Shown here: positions 7,200-16,374 of the stretch, piece by piece | Position numbering within the stretch: position 1 is the first letter of the stretch | How the letters are laid out: each line of letters begins with the position of its first letter | Notes under the pieces: generated by a model | Told to the model about the DNA's origin: nothing | Databases searched by the model: none | What the model saw: only the letters and a program-made list of their open reading frames with translations | Program-made: the position numbers and the translations under genes | Assembly: GCA_027660625.1 (NCBI GenBank) | Contig: JAQDNC010000006.1 | Location: 81,354-145,353, forward strand | Reading direction: 5' to 3' | Source: Coriobacteriaceae bacterium AM100-PB1-1D-6A | GTDB lineage: Bacteria; Actinomycetota; Coriobacteriia; Coriobacteriales; Coriobacteriaceae | DNA length: 64,000 nucleotides

Positions 7200-9499
7200 G
7201 TGCGACCGAGCGCGAGCATGTGATGCCACCGCGCCCATTGATGCCGTGGGCGATAGCCCTTTGTGCCGGCTTGTGTGCGAGCTGTGGGTTAGTGCTTAAC
7301 ATGGCGGCCGATGCGCTGCTGGGAGAGCGGGCGGCGCCCGTCACATTGCTTATGGCCATTCCCTTCGCGGCTGCGACGTGCATCGTATTGGCACGGTCCT
7401 GTATGCGTCTTGTGCGGTGGAAGCGATGGCTGTATGCCGCGGCCCTTGGCCTCGTTGCGGGAGCGGTCGTGTCCGCGGCTTGGGCGATAGGAGCGCTACA
7501 CGCATCGAGGGCACTGGATAATCGGGCTGCGAGCAGTCTTGAGTTTGTTGTGCACGGCGATCCGTCCATCAATGACGGTGTGTACTCCTATACCTGCGAT
7601 GCGTTTGCGGGCGAAAAGCATTTGGGTCAGGTATGGCTGTCGTGCGATCGTGAGCTCGGCGTCGGTTCGCATGTACGTGCTATCGGTCGAATTTCGCGCT
7701 TTGAGAATGATGCGTATGGGCGCTCACGCGTGCTTCGGGGCGAGCTTCGAAAGGTTAAAGTCGTCCGGTTGGTATCGATCGACGAGGGCCCTCCAGGCCC
7801 GTTGTCTTGGCTTCGAAACGAGCTCCTTGCCGTTATCGCGCCCGCGACCGATCCAGCGCGCTCGCTCATTGCCGGCGTTGTCTGCGGACGCTCGGCCGAG
7901 CTGCGTGCCCAACCGGCGGGCGATTGGTTTTCGGTAACGGGCACCGCACATCTTATCGCTGTCTCGGGTAGTCATCTTGCCATCGTGGGGTTTGTGATTG
8001 AGAGCGCCCTGCAAAAGACACGCCTCTCTCGTGGGCTGCAGCGGGGGCTGTTGGTGCTGGCCCTCGCTGCCTATGCCGTTTTTACGGGCGCTTCGCCCTC
8101 GGCCGTGCGCGCGTGCTGCATGGTGGCGGCGTCGCTTGTCGCCAACGGCGCCGGGCGTCGTCGGCATGGCCTCTCGGCTCTGTTCGTCACCATGGCAATC
8201 TTTGTGTTGCTGCGTCCGACGGTATTGTTCGAAATGGGTTTTCAGCTTTCGTGCGCCAGTGTCTTTGCCATCCTTTGTTTTTGCCCCTACGCCACCTACG
8301 CCTTGGGCGAGCTGGGCATGCCATCGGGTGTCGCCAGCGTTTTGTCTGTCACGCTGTGCTCGCAGCTGGCGACACTTCCCGTTACGATTCCCGCATTTGA
8401 GACGTTTTCGCTCATTGCCCCACTTGCAAATGCCGTGATCGGTCCGGTGATAAGCGTGCTGCTCGCTGTATCGGTTGTGCTGGTGCCCTGCTCGCTTGTG
8501 CCGCTGCTGCGTCACGGGGCGCTCGTGGTGCCCATGATTGTCGCCCGCTGTGCGCTGTTCTTTGAACAGCTCTTTGCTGCCGTTCCGGGCGCATCCGTAA
8601 GCGTGCCGCCCGATACGCCCTTGGTATATGTGGTGCCGTTCGCGCTGGTGGCCCTCTTGGTCTGGTGGCCACGCCCCCGCGCGCGGAGCATGGCAGCGGG
8701 GCTGCTGTGTTTAATGCTCGCAGCGGGTGTCCCGTATGTCTATTGGGATCGATGTGCGCCGCCTTCGGTAACGGTCCTCGATGTTGGCCAGGCCGATGCG
8801 ATTCTGGTTCGTCAGGGTGGCGCCGTGGCACTCGTCGACTGTGGGCTCGATGACCGCGTGGTGTCGGCGTTGGTTCGCAATAACGTCCACCATATCGACG
8901 CCGTCTTCGTGACGCATTGGGATGAAGACCATTGGGGCGGTCTTCCCGACGTACTCGATCGTTTTTCGGTTGGAACCATTGCGGTCGCGGCCGATGCACT
9001 TGACGGCGCGCCTACTGAGGTTCTGAATCGCCCGGGTGTAACGTATCGGCAGGTGGCTCGCGGAGACACGGTCGATATCGGCGCATTTCGGGCTCGTGTG
9101 ATGTGGCCGTTTGACACGGTGGATGGCGAGGGCAATGAGGACTCTCTTGTTTTGCTGCTCTCCTACGCTCAGGAAGGCAAGAGCCTGCGTGTGCTCCTTA
9201 CTGGTGACGCCGAGCTCGATCAGGAGCGCGAGTTTGTACAGGAGGTGGGCGATATCGATGTGCTCAAGCTGGGGCATCATGGCTCAAAAGTTTCCGTCGA
9301 CACAGACCTGCTGGGCACGCTTAAGCCCGAGTTCTCTATCGCGAGCGCCGGCGAGGGGAATCGTTACGGCCATCCGTCGGATGCCTGCATCGATGCAGTT
9401 AAGGAAGCGGGTGGTGCGTTCGCATGCACCATCGAACACGGCGACATTACCGTCACGCCGACTGCGAAGGGCTTTGCCATGCGATGCCAGCGACCGTGA
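7196..9499 (+). CDS. comEC: Competence protein ComEC/Rec2, DNA channel
   Basis: Polytopic membrane protein believed to carry single-stranded DNA across the membrane during transformation. The 767 residues comprise N-terminal membrane helices, a periplasmic/OB-like DUF4131 region, the central Competence domain (around LIAGVVCGRSAEL and AVSGSHLAIVGF) with many hydrophobic helices, and a C-terminal metallo-beta-lactamase-like domain with THWDEDHWGG and LKLGHHGS. The ATG at 7196 overlaps the comEA stop; a TTG at 7184 is an alternative. The full-length three-domain form is intact, so uptake may be functional. Confidence 0.95.
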   Translation: MSATEREHVMPPRPLMPWAIALCAGLCASCGLVLNMAADALLGERAAPVTLLMAIPFAAATCIVLARSCMRLVRWKRWLYAAALGLVAGAVVSAAWAIGALHASRALDNRAASSLEFVVHGDPSINDGVYSYTCDAFAGEKHLGQVWLSCDRELGVGSHVRAIGRISRFENDAYGRSRVLRGELRKVKVVRLVSIDEGPPGPLSWLRNELLAVIAPATDPARSLIAGVVCGRSAELRAQPAGDWFSVTGTAHLIAVSGSHLAIVGFVIESALQKTRLSRGLQRGLLVLALAAYAVFTGASPSAVRACCMVAASLVANGAGRRRHGLSALFVTMAIFVLLRPTVLFEMGFQLSCASVFAILCFCPYATYALGELGMPSGVASVLSVTLCSQLATLPVTIPAFETFSLIAPLANAVIGPVISVLLAVSVVLVPCSLVPLLRHGALVVPMIVARCALFFEQLFAAVPGASVSVPPDTPLVYVVPFALVALLVWWPRPRARSMAAGLLCLMLAAGVPYVYWDRCAPPSVTVLDVGQADAILVRQGGAVALVDCGLDDRVVSALVRNNVHHIDAVFVTHWDEDHWGGLPDVLDRFSVGTIAVAADALDGAPTEVLNRPGVTYRQVARGDTVDIGAFRARVMWPFDTVDGEGNEDSLVLLLSYAQEGKSLRVLLTGDAELDQEREFVQEVGDIDVLKLGHHGSKVSVDTDLLGTLKPEFSIASAGEGNRYGHPSDACIDAVKEAGGAFACTIEHGDITVTPTAKGFAMRCQRP

Positions 9500-9577
9500 T
9501 GACATCGTTGGCGCGCGGTGGACCCCTGGGCTAAAATGGCACGGTACGAATTCGAGTGTGTGCGAGAGGGGAGCGCA

Positions 9578-10540
9578 ATGTCCGAAACCGGTCTGCTGCC
9601 GGCATATCTGATCGTCGGTACCGATGGGGTCAAGCGCGACCACGCCGTCTCGCGTATGAAAGCTCGCTTGGAAAAGTCGGGTATGGTTGAGTTCAACCTC
9701 GATGAACGCGACATGACGAAAGATCCCGATATCGAGTCGATCATCGGCTCGCTCAATACCTTTCCCATGGGCAGCGAGTTTCGCCTGGTGATCCTCGACG
9801 GCTGCTCCAAGCTTGCCAAGGCGGTCTCGGAACCGCTTGTCGAGTACCTCGCAAGTCCCAGCCCCACGACGGTCTGTCTCATTATTGCCGACTCACTTGC
9901 CAAGAATACGCGCCTGTATAAGGCAATCGCCAAGATCGACAAGAAGGCTATCGTCGATTGTTCGGGTACCAAGCGCTGGGAACTGCCGCGCCGCGTTCAG
10001 CAGATGGCGACGCAGCGCGGTAAGTCCATCTCGACGGCTGCTGCCGAGGAGCTCGTCTCGCGCTCGGGCGAGAACACCCGCATGCTCGATAACGACTTGG
10101 CCAAGCTTGCCCAGATGGTCGAGGCGCCGCAAATTGAGCTTGCCGATGTGGAGCGCTGGATCGTGCGCACGGCCGAAGTTCAGCCCTGGGACTTCCTCAA
10201 TGCCGTCTCGGCCCGCGATATGCGCCGCTCGCTTGAGCTCTTTGGGCTGCTGCCCGCCAAGAGCTATGTGTGGACCTACACGCTGCTATGCGGTCGCATC
10301 CGCGAGTTGATCGTCGCCAAGGCGCTCGACTCTCGTGGGCAGGGGCGTGAGCTCGCCGCGACACTCAAGCTTCAGGCCTGGCAGGTCAAAAATCACCTGA
10401 CCTGGGCACGCCGCTTTTCGATGGAGGAGCTTGTCGCTGCGCTCGAGGGCGCGGTCGATGTGGAGCTCGCACTGAAGGGTTCTGCCGATTCGGAGACCGC
10501 GCTTTTGCTCTGGATTACGAACATCTTGAGAAAATCGTGA
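9578..10540 (+). CDS. holA: DNA polymerase III delta subunit (clamp loader)
   Basis: Subunit of the clamp-loader complex that opens the beta clamp. The 320-residue sequence matches the HolA fold: a degenerate AAA+ N-terminal region (AYLIVGTDGVKRDHAVSRM, with no intact Walker A lysine motif, as is normal for delta), a middle lid domain containing SRSGENTRMLDNDLAKLA, and the C-terminal collar helices with VWTYTLLCGRIREL. The ATG at 9578 is preceded by GAGAGGGGAGC. Lying directly after comEC and before rpsT is a common arrangement across Gram-positives and supports the call. Confidence 0.93.
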   Translation: MSETGLLPAYLIVGTDGVKRDHAVSRMKARLEKSGMVEFNLDERDMTKDPDIESIIGSLNTFPMGSEFRLVILDGCSKLAKAVSEPLVEYLASPSPTTVCLIIADSLAKNTRLYKAIAKIDKKAIVDCSGTKRWELPRRVQQMATQRGKSISTAAAEELVSRSGENTRMLDNDLAKLAQMVEAPQIELADVERWIVRTAEVQPWDFLNAVSARDMRRSLELFGLLPAKSYVWTYTLLCGRIRELIVAKALDSRGQGRELAATLKLQAWQVKNHLTWARRFSMEELVAALEGAVDVELALKGSADSETALLLWITNILRKS

Positions 10541-10589
10541 TGATACCTGCCTATTTGACAAATTCGTTCTATCCCTTTGAGGGGGAGCG

Positions 10590-10598
10590 TGCTATAGT
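10590..10598 (+). promoter_or_regulatory. Extended -10 promoter for rpsT
   Basis: TGCTATAGT gives a TG-n-TATAGT extended -10. A TTGACA at 10555-10560 is 32 bases upstream, too far to serve as its -35. Confidence 0.55.
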
Positions 10599-10607
10599 AG
10601 GCGCTTG

Positions 10608-10648
10608 CATGACCTCACCGTGTCTCAGAGGTGTCATACATTTTTTGC
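10608..10648 (+). promoter_or_regulatory. rpsT leader hairpin
   Basis: TGACCTC and GAGGTGTCA flank a loop of about 11 bases in the 5' leader, followed by ATACATTTTTTG. It could be an attenuator or the S20 autoregulatory site; the sequence alone does not decide. Confidence 0.4.
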
Positions 10649-10673
10649 AAGGAACTCGAAAGGAACTCCAGAA

Positions 10674-10940
10674 GTGGCAAACATCAAGTCTCAGAAGAAG
10701 CGTATCCGCACCAATGAGGCAGCTCGCATGCGTAACAAGGCTGTCAAGTCCGAGCTCAAGACGCTGACCAAGCACGTCCAGTCCGCCGTCGCCGAGGGCG
10801 ACGCCGAGAAGGCCCAGGCTGCCCTCAAGACCGTCACCAAGCGTCTCGACATGGCTGCCGCCAAGCATGTTATCCACAAGAACCAGGCTTCCAACCGCAA
10901 GTCCGGTCTTGCCAAGCTCGTGAACAGCATCAACGCCTAA
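10674..10940 (+). CDS. rpsT: Ribosomal protein S20
   Basis: Small basic 30S protein that binds the 5' domain of 16S rRNA. The 88-residue chain begins [17 protein letters not shown] and contains [17 protein letters not shown], both S20 hallmarks. GTG at 10674 is the start because the family's N-terminus begins exactly there; AAAGGA precedes it. It stands as a single-gene unit with its own extended -10 promoter and a strong terminator. Confidence 0.97.
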   Translation: MANIKSQKKRIRTNEAARMRNKAVKSELKTLTKHVQSAVAEGDAEKAQAALKTVTKRLDMAAAKHVIHKNQASNRKSGLAKLVNSINA

Positions 10941-10974
10941 GTTGTAAATTTCACACCACACAGATTACGCGCAT

Positions 10975-11011
10975 AAATGGAGCCTGTTTTATGGAACAGG
11001 CTCCATTTTTT
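10975..11011 (+). terminator. Rho-independent terminator after rpsT
   Basis: AAATGGAGCCTGTT (10975-10988) pairs perfectly with AACAGGCTCCATTT (10995-11008) around TTATGG, ending in a run of seven T. It lies only 26 bases before lepA. Confidence 0.95.
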
Positions 11012-11014
11012 GTA

Positions 11015-11029
11015 CCGCTCGGGTAAGAT
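11015..11029 (+). promoter_or_regulatory. lepA promoter, likely leaderless transcript
   Basis: CCGCTCGGG followed by the -10-like TAAGAT (11024-11029) leaves only seven bases to the lepA ATG at 11037. With the rpsT terminator immediately upstream and no Shine-Dalgarno visible, transcription probably starts at or next to the ATG. The same CCGCTCGG-TAnnAT arrangement precedes the dnaJ-like gene and spoVS. Confidence 0.5.
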
Positions 11030-11036
11030 AGTCCGC

Positions 11037-12848
11037 ATGAATACTTCAATTGACATTTCCCACATCCGCAACTTCTCGATCGTTGCGCACATCGACCATG
11101 GCAAGTCCACGATCAGTGACCGCATCCTCGAGCTCACCCATACCGTCGACGAGCGCGATATGGAGTCGCAGCTGCTCGACACCATGGATATCGAGCGCGA
11201 GCGCGGCATCACGATCAAGTCTAATGCCGTTCGCGTGTCCTATGACGCCGACGATGGTGAGACGTATCAGTTCAACCTGATCGATACGCCGGGCCACGTG
11301 GACTTTACCTACGAGGTCTCGCGTTCGCTTGCCGCCTGCGAGGGTGCGGTGCTTGTCGTCGACGCCACGCAGGGCGTCGAGGCGCAGACCGTCTCCAACG
11401 CGACGCTCGCCATGAACGCCAACTTGGATATCGTGCCCGCTATCAACAAGATCGACCTGCCGTCGGCACACCCCGACGAGGTCAAGACCGAGATCGAGGA
11501 CGACCTGGCGATCCCTGCCGACGATGCCGTATGCGTATCGGGCAAGACCGGCGAGGGCATTCACGATTTGCTGGAGTCTATCGTCTTTTTGATCTCTCCG
11601 CCCAAGGGCGATGCGAACGCGCCGCTCAAGGCGCTTATCCTGGATTCGTATTTCGATGAGTACCGCGGCGTCGTTGCCACGGTCCGCGTCTTTGACGGCT
11701 CCATCAAGAAGGGCGATACCCTGCGCATGATGCAGGCAGAAGGTGACTTCTTGGTCGACGGCGTGGGCGTCAAGCGTCCTGCCGAGACCCCGGTTGACGC
11801 ACTGACGGTTGGCGAGGTCGGCTACGTGGTCACGGGTCTGAAGGATCCTGAGGCCGTGCACGTGGGCGATACCCTCACGTGGGCGTCTAATCCCTGCCCC
11901 GAGCCGCTTCCCGGTTACCGCGAGGCCAAGCCCATGGTCTATACGGGCCTGTTTCCGATCGACAACAAGGATTACGAGAACCTGCGCGACGCTCTCGATA
12001 AGCTGCACGTCAACGACCCGTCGTTGGTGTGGGAGCCCGAGACCTCGGTGGCGCTCGGCTTTGGCTTCCGCGTGGGCTTCTTAGGCCTGCTGCATATGGA
12101 AGTCGTCAAGGAGCGCCTGGAGCGCGAGTTCAACCTTGACCTCATTGCTACGAGCCCTTCGGTGGACTATCACGTCTATAAGACCGACGGCGAGATGATT
12201 GATGTTCGCAGCCCGCAGGATCTGCCCGAGGCTACGCGCATCGAGCGCATTGAGGAGCCTTACCTCAAGGCCAAAATTATCTGCCCGCCCGAGTATACGG
12301 GTGCCGTCATGCAGCTCGCTATCGAGCACCGCGGCATTACAACTGACATGATCCATCTCACGAGCAAATCGGTCGAGATGCGCTTTGACATGCCGCTCGC
12401 CGAGCTCATCCTGGACTTCTTTGACCAGCTCAAGAGTCGCACCAAGGGCTATGCCTCACTCGACTACGAGTTCAACGAGTACCGTCCCTCCGAACTCGTC
12501 AAGCTCGATATTTTGCTTTCGGGCGATGAGGTGGACGCGCTTTCGTTTATCGTGCACAAGGATAAGGCCTATGGCCTGGCCCGCGGCCTGTGTGACAAGC
12601 TCAAGGAAATCATCCCGCGCCAGCTGTTCGAGGTGCCTATTCAGGGCGCCATCGGCAACAAGATCATTGCCCGCTCTACCGTCAAGGCGCGTCGCAAGGA
12701 CGTTTTGGCCAAGTGCTATGGCGGCGATATCTCGCGAAAGCGCAAGCTGCTCGAGAAGCAGAAAGAGGGCAAGAAGCGCATGAAGGCCATCGGTTCGGTC
12801 GAGGTCCCGCAGGAGGCCTTTATGGCGATCCTAAAGGTAGACGAGTAA
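11037..12848 (+). CDS. lepA: Elongation factor 4 (LepA)
   Basis: Ribosome-associated GTPase implicated in back-translocation and 30S maturation. The 603-residue protein has G1 [10 protein letters not shown]3 DTPGHVDF and G4 NKID in the N-terminal GTPase domain, EF-G-like domains II, III and V, and the LepA-specific C-terminal domain ([20 protein letters not shown]). The ATG at 11037 gives the family's usual N-terminus ([16 protein letters not shown]); no ribosome-binding site precedes it, consistent with a leaderless message. The gene is followed closely by dus and hemW. Confidence 0.97.
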   Translation: MNTSIDISHIRNFSIVAHIDHGKSTISDRILELTHTVDERDMESQLLDTMDIERERGITIKSNAVRVSYDADDGETYQFNLIDTPGHVDFTYEVSRSLAACEGAVLVVDATQGVEAQTVSNATLAMNANLDIVPAINKIDLPSAHPDEVKTEIEDDLAIPADDAVCVSGKTGEGIHDLLESIVFLISPPKGDANAPLKALILDSYFDEYRGVVATVRVFDGSIKKGDTLRMMQAEGDFLVDGVGVKRPAETPVDALTVGEVGYVVTGLKDPEAVHVGDTLTWASNPCPEPLPGYREAKPMVYTGLFPIDNKDYENLRDALDKLHVNDPSLVWEPETSVALGFGFRVGFLGLLHMEVVKERLEREFNLDLIATSPSVDYHVYKTDGEMIDVRSPQDLPEATRIERIEEPYLKAKIICPPEYTGAVMQLAIEHRGITTDMIHLTSKSVEMRFDMPLAELILDFFDQLKSRTKGYASLDYEFNEYRPSELVKLDILLSGDEVDALSFIVHKDKAYGLARGLCDKLKEIIPRQLFEVPIQGAIGNKIIARSTVKARRKDVLAKCYGGDISRKRKLLEKQKEGKKRMKAIGSVEVPQEAFMAILKVDE

Positions 12849-12852
12849 GTCC

Positions 12853-13896
12853 ATGGCGCTTTCTGAATACAGCAAGCGTCTGCTGGGCGCCTATGCCGAG
12901 CAGCCGTTCCTTATGGCTCCCATGGCGGGCGTAACCGACCCCGCCTATCGCATCATGTGTCGCCGCCGCGGTGCCAACCTTGCCTACAGCGAGATGGTGA
13001 GCGTTGCGGGCCTTGCCTATGCCAGCAACAAGACGTGGCGCCTGGTGTTGCCGGCCGACGAGGAGCAGCAGATCTGCGTGCAGCTCTTTGGTTCCAAGCC
13101 CGATCAGTTTGCGGGTGCCGTCGCTGCCGTCGAGGAACGCGTGGGCGATCGCCTGTCATTGATTGATATCAACATGGCCTGTCCGGCTCGCAAGGTCGTT
13201 ACCAAGGGCGAGGGCTCGGCGCTTATGCGTACGCCCGACCTGGCCGAGCAGATTGTCGAGGCAGCGGTGGGCGCGGCGCATGTTCCCGTGACCGTGAAGA
13301 TTCGCAAGGGCTTTTACGCCGAAGACCGCAATGCCGCGACGTTTGCCCAGATGCTCGAGGGGGCAGGGGCAGCTGCGGTGGCGGTGCACGGCCGCTGTGC
13401 CACGCAGCTCTATACGGGCCAGGCCGATTGGTCGGTCGTCGATGAGGTGGCCGACGCCGTCGAGATTCCCGTTATCGGTTCGGGCGATGTGTTCTGCGCC
13501 GAGGATGCGGCGGAACGCCTGCGCAACTCGGGCGCCAGTGCCGTGTTTATCGCGCGCGGTATCTATGGCAACCCCTGGGTGTTCGGTGATGCTCGAGCCC
13601 TTGCACTCGATGGCACGCCAGTACCGGTGCGTAGCTCGGTCGAGCGCCTGGATGCCCTGCGCGAGCACCTGACGCTCACGCATGAGCTGTTGCCGCTTAT
13701 GTCACGTGCCCGCACGTACGCGAGCTGGTATCTTAAGGGCATGCCCCATGCCGCCGCCTGGCGCGCGCAGGTGGTGCGCTGCTCCACATACGAGGAGTTC
13801 ATGGCATTGGTCGATGATATCGAGCGCGATGTGGTGGCCTGCGAGGCCGCGCTTGCCGCCGGCGAGTCGGTGCCCGCTCATCCGCTGGAGGCCTAA
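12853..13896 (+). CDS. dus: tRNA-dihydrouridine synthase
   Basis: FMN-dependent enzyme reducing uridines in the tRNA D-loop. The TIM-barrel N-terminus shows LMAPMAGVTDPAYR, the catalytic cysteine is in INMACPARKV, and FMN/phosphate-binding features are VHGRCATQLYTG and IGSGDVFCAEDA. Length 347 is typical of the DusB-like class in Gram-positives. It starts four bases after lepA and is followed two bases later by hemW, so these form one transcription unit. Confidence 0.95.
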   Translation: MALSEYSKRLLGAYAEQPFLMAPMAGVTDPAYRIMCRRRGANLAYSEMVSVAGLAYASNKTWRLVLPADEEQQICVQLFGSKPDQFAGAVAAVEERVGDRLSLIDINMACPARKVVTKGEGSALMRTPDLAEQIVEAAVGAAHVPVTVKIRKGFYAEDRNAATFAQMLEGAGAAAVAVHGRCATQLYTGQADWSVVDEVADAVEIPVIGSGDVFCAEDAAERLRNSGASAVFIARGIYGNPWVFGDARALALDGTPVPVRSSVERLDALREHLTLTHELLPLMSRARTYASWYLKGMPHAAAWRAQVVRCSTYEEFMALVDDIERDVVACEAALAAGESVPAHPLEA

Positions 13897-13898
13897 CG

Positions 13899-15131
13899 GT
13901 GGCCGTTACCGCGCTGTACGTCCACGTGCCGTTTTGCGCCCAAAAGTGCCGATACTGCGACTTTGACTCACGCAGTTTTGCTTCGTGCGACCTGAGTGCT
14001 GCGCTCGATGTCTATTTTGAGCAACTGTATGCGCGCCTCGATGCCTTTGGCGACGCAGGCGCGCTTGCGCAGGTCCGCACCGTCTATGTTGGCGGCGGTA
14101 CGCCGTCGCTGGCAGGAGAGCGTCTGGTGGAGCTTGCCCGGCGTATTTGCATGTGGTGCAAGCCCGTTGAGTTTACCTGCGAGGCCAATCCCGAGTCGTT
14201 GACCGCCGGGCTTGCCACTGCGCTTGCCAAGGTCGGTGTCACACGCGTCTCTCTGGGAGTTCAAACCCTTGACAACGCCGAGCTTGCTGCGATTGGCCGT
14301 ATTCACGATGCCGATCGGGCGCTCGCTGCCATCACGACGGTTAAGGACGCTGGGCTCGATGTGTCCTGCGACCTGATGTGCGGACTTCCCGGGCAGACCG
14401 CCGTAAGCTGGCAACGCACGCTCGATGGCGTGCTGGCGGCGGCGCCGCATCATGTGTCGGTGTACCCGCTCACGCTCGAGGAGGGCACGCCGCTCTACCA
14501 CATGGCGTGTCGCGACGAGTCGCTCGAGCCCGACGAGGATTTTCAGGCTGCGTGCATGGACGCGGCGCGTGAGTGCCTGGGTGCGGCCGGCTATCACCCG
14601 TATGAGGTGGCAAGCTACGCGCTCGACGGACATGAGTGTGCCCACAACATTGCCTATTGGACAGGACGGGGCTATCTGGGCTTGGGCCGCTCTGCCGCCG
14701 GTATGCTCGACGCCGAGGATTTCGATCGCTTGGCCGGGCTGTTTCCCGACGTGCCTGCTCGCGGCGATGCGTATCGCGTGCGCTTGGTGCAACGCGACGA
14801 CGCCGCGACGACGTTTGATGCCGAGTATCTGTCGCAGCGCGAGGCTGCGGCCGAGGATTTGATGCTCGCCTGCCGCATGACGCGTGGCATTGGGCCCGAT
14901 CTGTTGGTTCGCTCGGCAAGCGTGATCGCTGCAGACGAGCTGGTGGCGGCCTGTGACCGTGCGCTCGAGTTGGGTCTTGCCACTTGGGTGCCCGATTATG
15001 TCGAGGGGCATGCGGGGTGCGTCGCCTCGAAAGACGTTATCGCAGGTCGTGCCCACGCCCGTTTAGCGCCCACCCACTTGGGCTGGCTCGATGGAAATGT
15101 GCTGTTCGAGCTGTTTTGGGGTCTAGCTTAG
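13899..15131 (+). CDS. hemW: Radical SAM heme chaperone HemW
   Basis: Member of the HemN-like radical SAM family; HemW proteins bind heme and insert it into target proteins rather than acting as coproporphyrinogen oxidases. The 4Fe-4S motif is PFCAQKCRYCDF, which has the CxxxCxxC triad but lacks the extra cysteine downstream typical of true HemN. VGGGTPSL and LGVQTLDNAELAAIGR are family signatures. Translation starts with GTG at 13899. Location before dnaJ-type genes is a widespread HemW neighbourhood. Confidence 0.93.
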   Translation: MAVTALYVHVPFCAQKCRYCDFDSRSFASCDLSAALDVYFEQLYARLDAFGDAGALAQVRTVYVGGGTPSLAGERLVELARRICMWCKPVEFTCEANPESLTAGLATALAKVGVTRVSLGVQTLDNAELAAIGRIHDADRALAAITTVKDAGLDVSCDLMCGLPGQTAVSWQRTLDGVLAAAPHHVSVYPLTLEEGTPLYHMACRDESLEPDEDFQAACMDAARECLGAAGYHPYEVASYALDGHECAHNIAYWTGRGYLGLGRSAAGMLDAEDFDRLAGLFPDVPARGDAYRVRLVQRDDAATTFDAEYLSQREAAAEDLMLACRMTRGIGPDLLVRSASVIAADELVAACDRALELGLATWVPDYVEGHAGCVASKDVIAGRAHARLAPTHLGWLDGNVLFELFWGLA

Positions 15132-15132
15132 G

Positions 15133-15147
15133 CCGCTCGGGTAGAAT
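15133..15147 (+). promoter_or_regulatory. Promoter-like element before dnaJ-like gene
   Basis: CCGCTCGG (15133-15140) followed by G and TAGAAT (15142-15147), the same arrangement as before lepA. A normal AGGAGG ribosome-binding site follows further downstream, so this transcript would have a leader. Confidence 0.4.
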
Positions 15148-15189
15148 TACCGCAATATATACGCTGCTGTGAGCAGGAGGTTGCCGCGC

Positions 15190-16293
15190 ATGGCGACGAT
15201 GAACGAAAAAGATTACTACGAGATTTTGGGTGTCTCCAAGGACGCCACCTCGCGTGATATACAGAAGGCCTTCCAGCAAAAGGCCCGCAAGCTCCATCCG
15301 GACGTCAACAAAGAACCTGATGCCGAGGAAAAGTTTAAAGAGGTTTCCGAGGCCTACGCCGTGCTTTCGGACGAGCAGAAGCGTGCGCGCTACGACGCCA
15401 TGCGCTCGGGCAACCCCTTCGCCGGCGCTCCTACGGCTTCGCCCTATGGCGGCGGCTACGCCGGCAGCGCAGGCTATGGCAATCCCTTTGAGGGCGGCTT
15501 TCCCTTTGGTGGCGCCTGGGGCCAGCCGCGTCGCGGGCAGGCTGCCTATAATCCCGAGAACGGCGCCAACGTGGTCGTCGATATCAAGCTCGACGCTAAG
15601 GAGGCCAAGGGCGGTGCCCGCAAGACCGTCCGCTATACGCGCTTCGATACCTGTGGCCACTGTGGCGGCTCGGGTTCTGTTTCGTCCGAGCATGCACATA
15701 CCTGTCCGAGCTGCGGTGGTCGCGGCCACATCGATGTCGACCTGTCCTTCCTGTTCGGTGCCGGCACGTTTCAGTCGGTCTGCCCCGAGTGCGGCGGTTC
15801 CGGTAAGGTCGTCGCCGACCCCTGCCCCGATTGCGGCGGCAGCGGCCGTGTCCGTGTGACCTCCGAGCAGACGATTGAGTTTCCTGCCGGTACGCACGAT
15901 GGCGACGAGGTCCGCATTGGCGGCATGGGTCACGCCGGCACCAACGGTGCCTCGGGTGGCGATCTGGTCGGCCGCGCTCATGTCGAGGCCGAGCGTCTGG
16001 AGGGCAAGGCCCGTACCGGTTTTTACCTGATGGGCATCGTGGCGCCGTTTTTGGTGCTGTCGGCCATCTCGGGCGTGTTCTCGGCCTTTGCCGTGATGTG
16101 CTTTATTCCGTTTGCCATGGGCCTGTTCATGGTGGTCTCGGACGGCGTGCTGCACCGCAGCCTGCTGTGGTGGAAGCGCGGCGCGATGCAGTTTGCCAAC
16201 GGTTTTGCCAACGGATTTATGTTTGCGCTCGTGTCGGTTTGGTTTGCGAGCTGCTCGCAACGTGCCATGCTTTCGCCCTACGCAATGCAATAA
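15190..16293 (+). CDS. Membrane-anchored DnaJ-like co-chaperone
   Basis: A hybrid J-protein of 367 residues. The N-terminus is a complete J-domain (DYYEILGV, then HPDV with the DnaK-stimulating HPD). A Gly-rich linker follows, then four zinc-binding CxxCxGxG modules from about residue 155 ([32 protein letters not shown]). The substrate-binding region breaks off after [21 protein letters not shown], and from about residue 278 is replaced by roughly three hydrophobic helices ending near the C-terminus. Canonical DnaJ continues instead with CTD-II and a dimerisation domain. It probably recruits DnaK to the membrane. AGGAGG precedes the ATG; a second Met at 15199 is possible. Confidence 0.88.
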   Translation: MATMNEKDYYEILGVSKDATSRDIQKAFQQKARKLHPDVNKEPDAEEKFKEVSEAYAVLSDEQKRARYDAMRSGNPFAGAPTASPYGGGYAGSAGYGNPFEGGFPFGGAWGQPRRGQAAYNPENGANVVVDIKLDAKEAKGGARKTVRYTRFDTCGHCGGSGSVSSEHAHTCPSCGGRGHIDVDLSFLFGAGTFQSVCPECGGSGKVVADPCPDCGGSGRVRVTSEQTIEFPAGTHDGDEVRIGGMGHAGTNGASGGDLVGRAHVEAERLEGKARTGFYLMGIVAPFLVLSAISGVFSAFAVMCFIPFAMGLFMVVSDGVLHRSLLWWKRGAMQFANGFANGFMFALVSVWFASCSQRAMLSPYAMQ

Positions 16294-16374
16294 CATCAAC
16301 CCCTCTGTTTGCGGCCGGCCCAGCTTGGGTATAGGACGCACTGTGACAATAATGAAAGTCGGAAGGATTCGGTC

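Noticed and set aside
10555..10598. TTGACA at 10555 as -35 partner of TATAGT at 10593
   Set aside because: The 32-base spacer is incompatible with a sigma-70 promoter; the extended -10 explains the site better.
15133..16374. CIRCE or HAIR heat-shock operators upstream of the dnaJ genes
   Set aside because: Neither TTAGCACTC-N9-GAGTGCTAA nor the HspR-type CTTGAGT palindrome was found upstream of either dnaJ gene.
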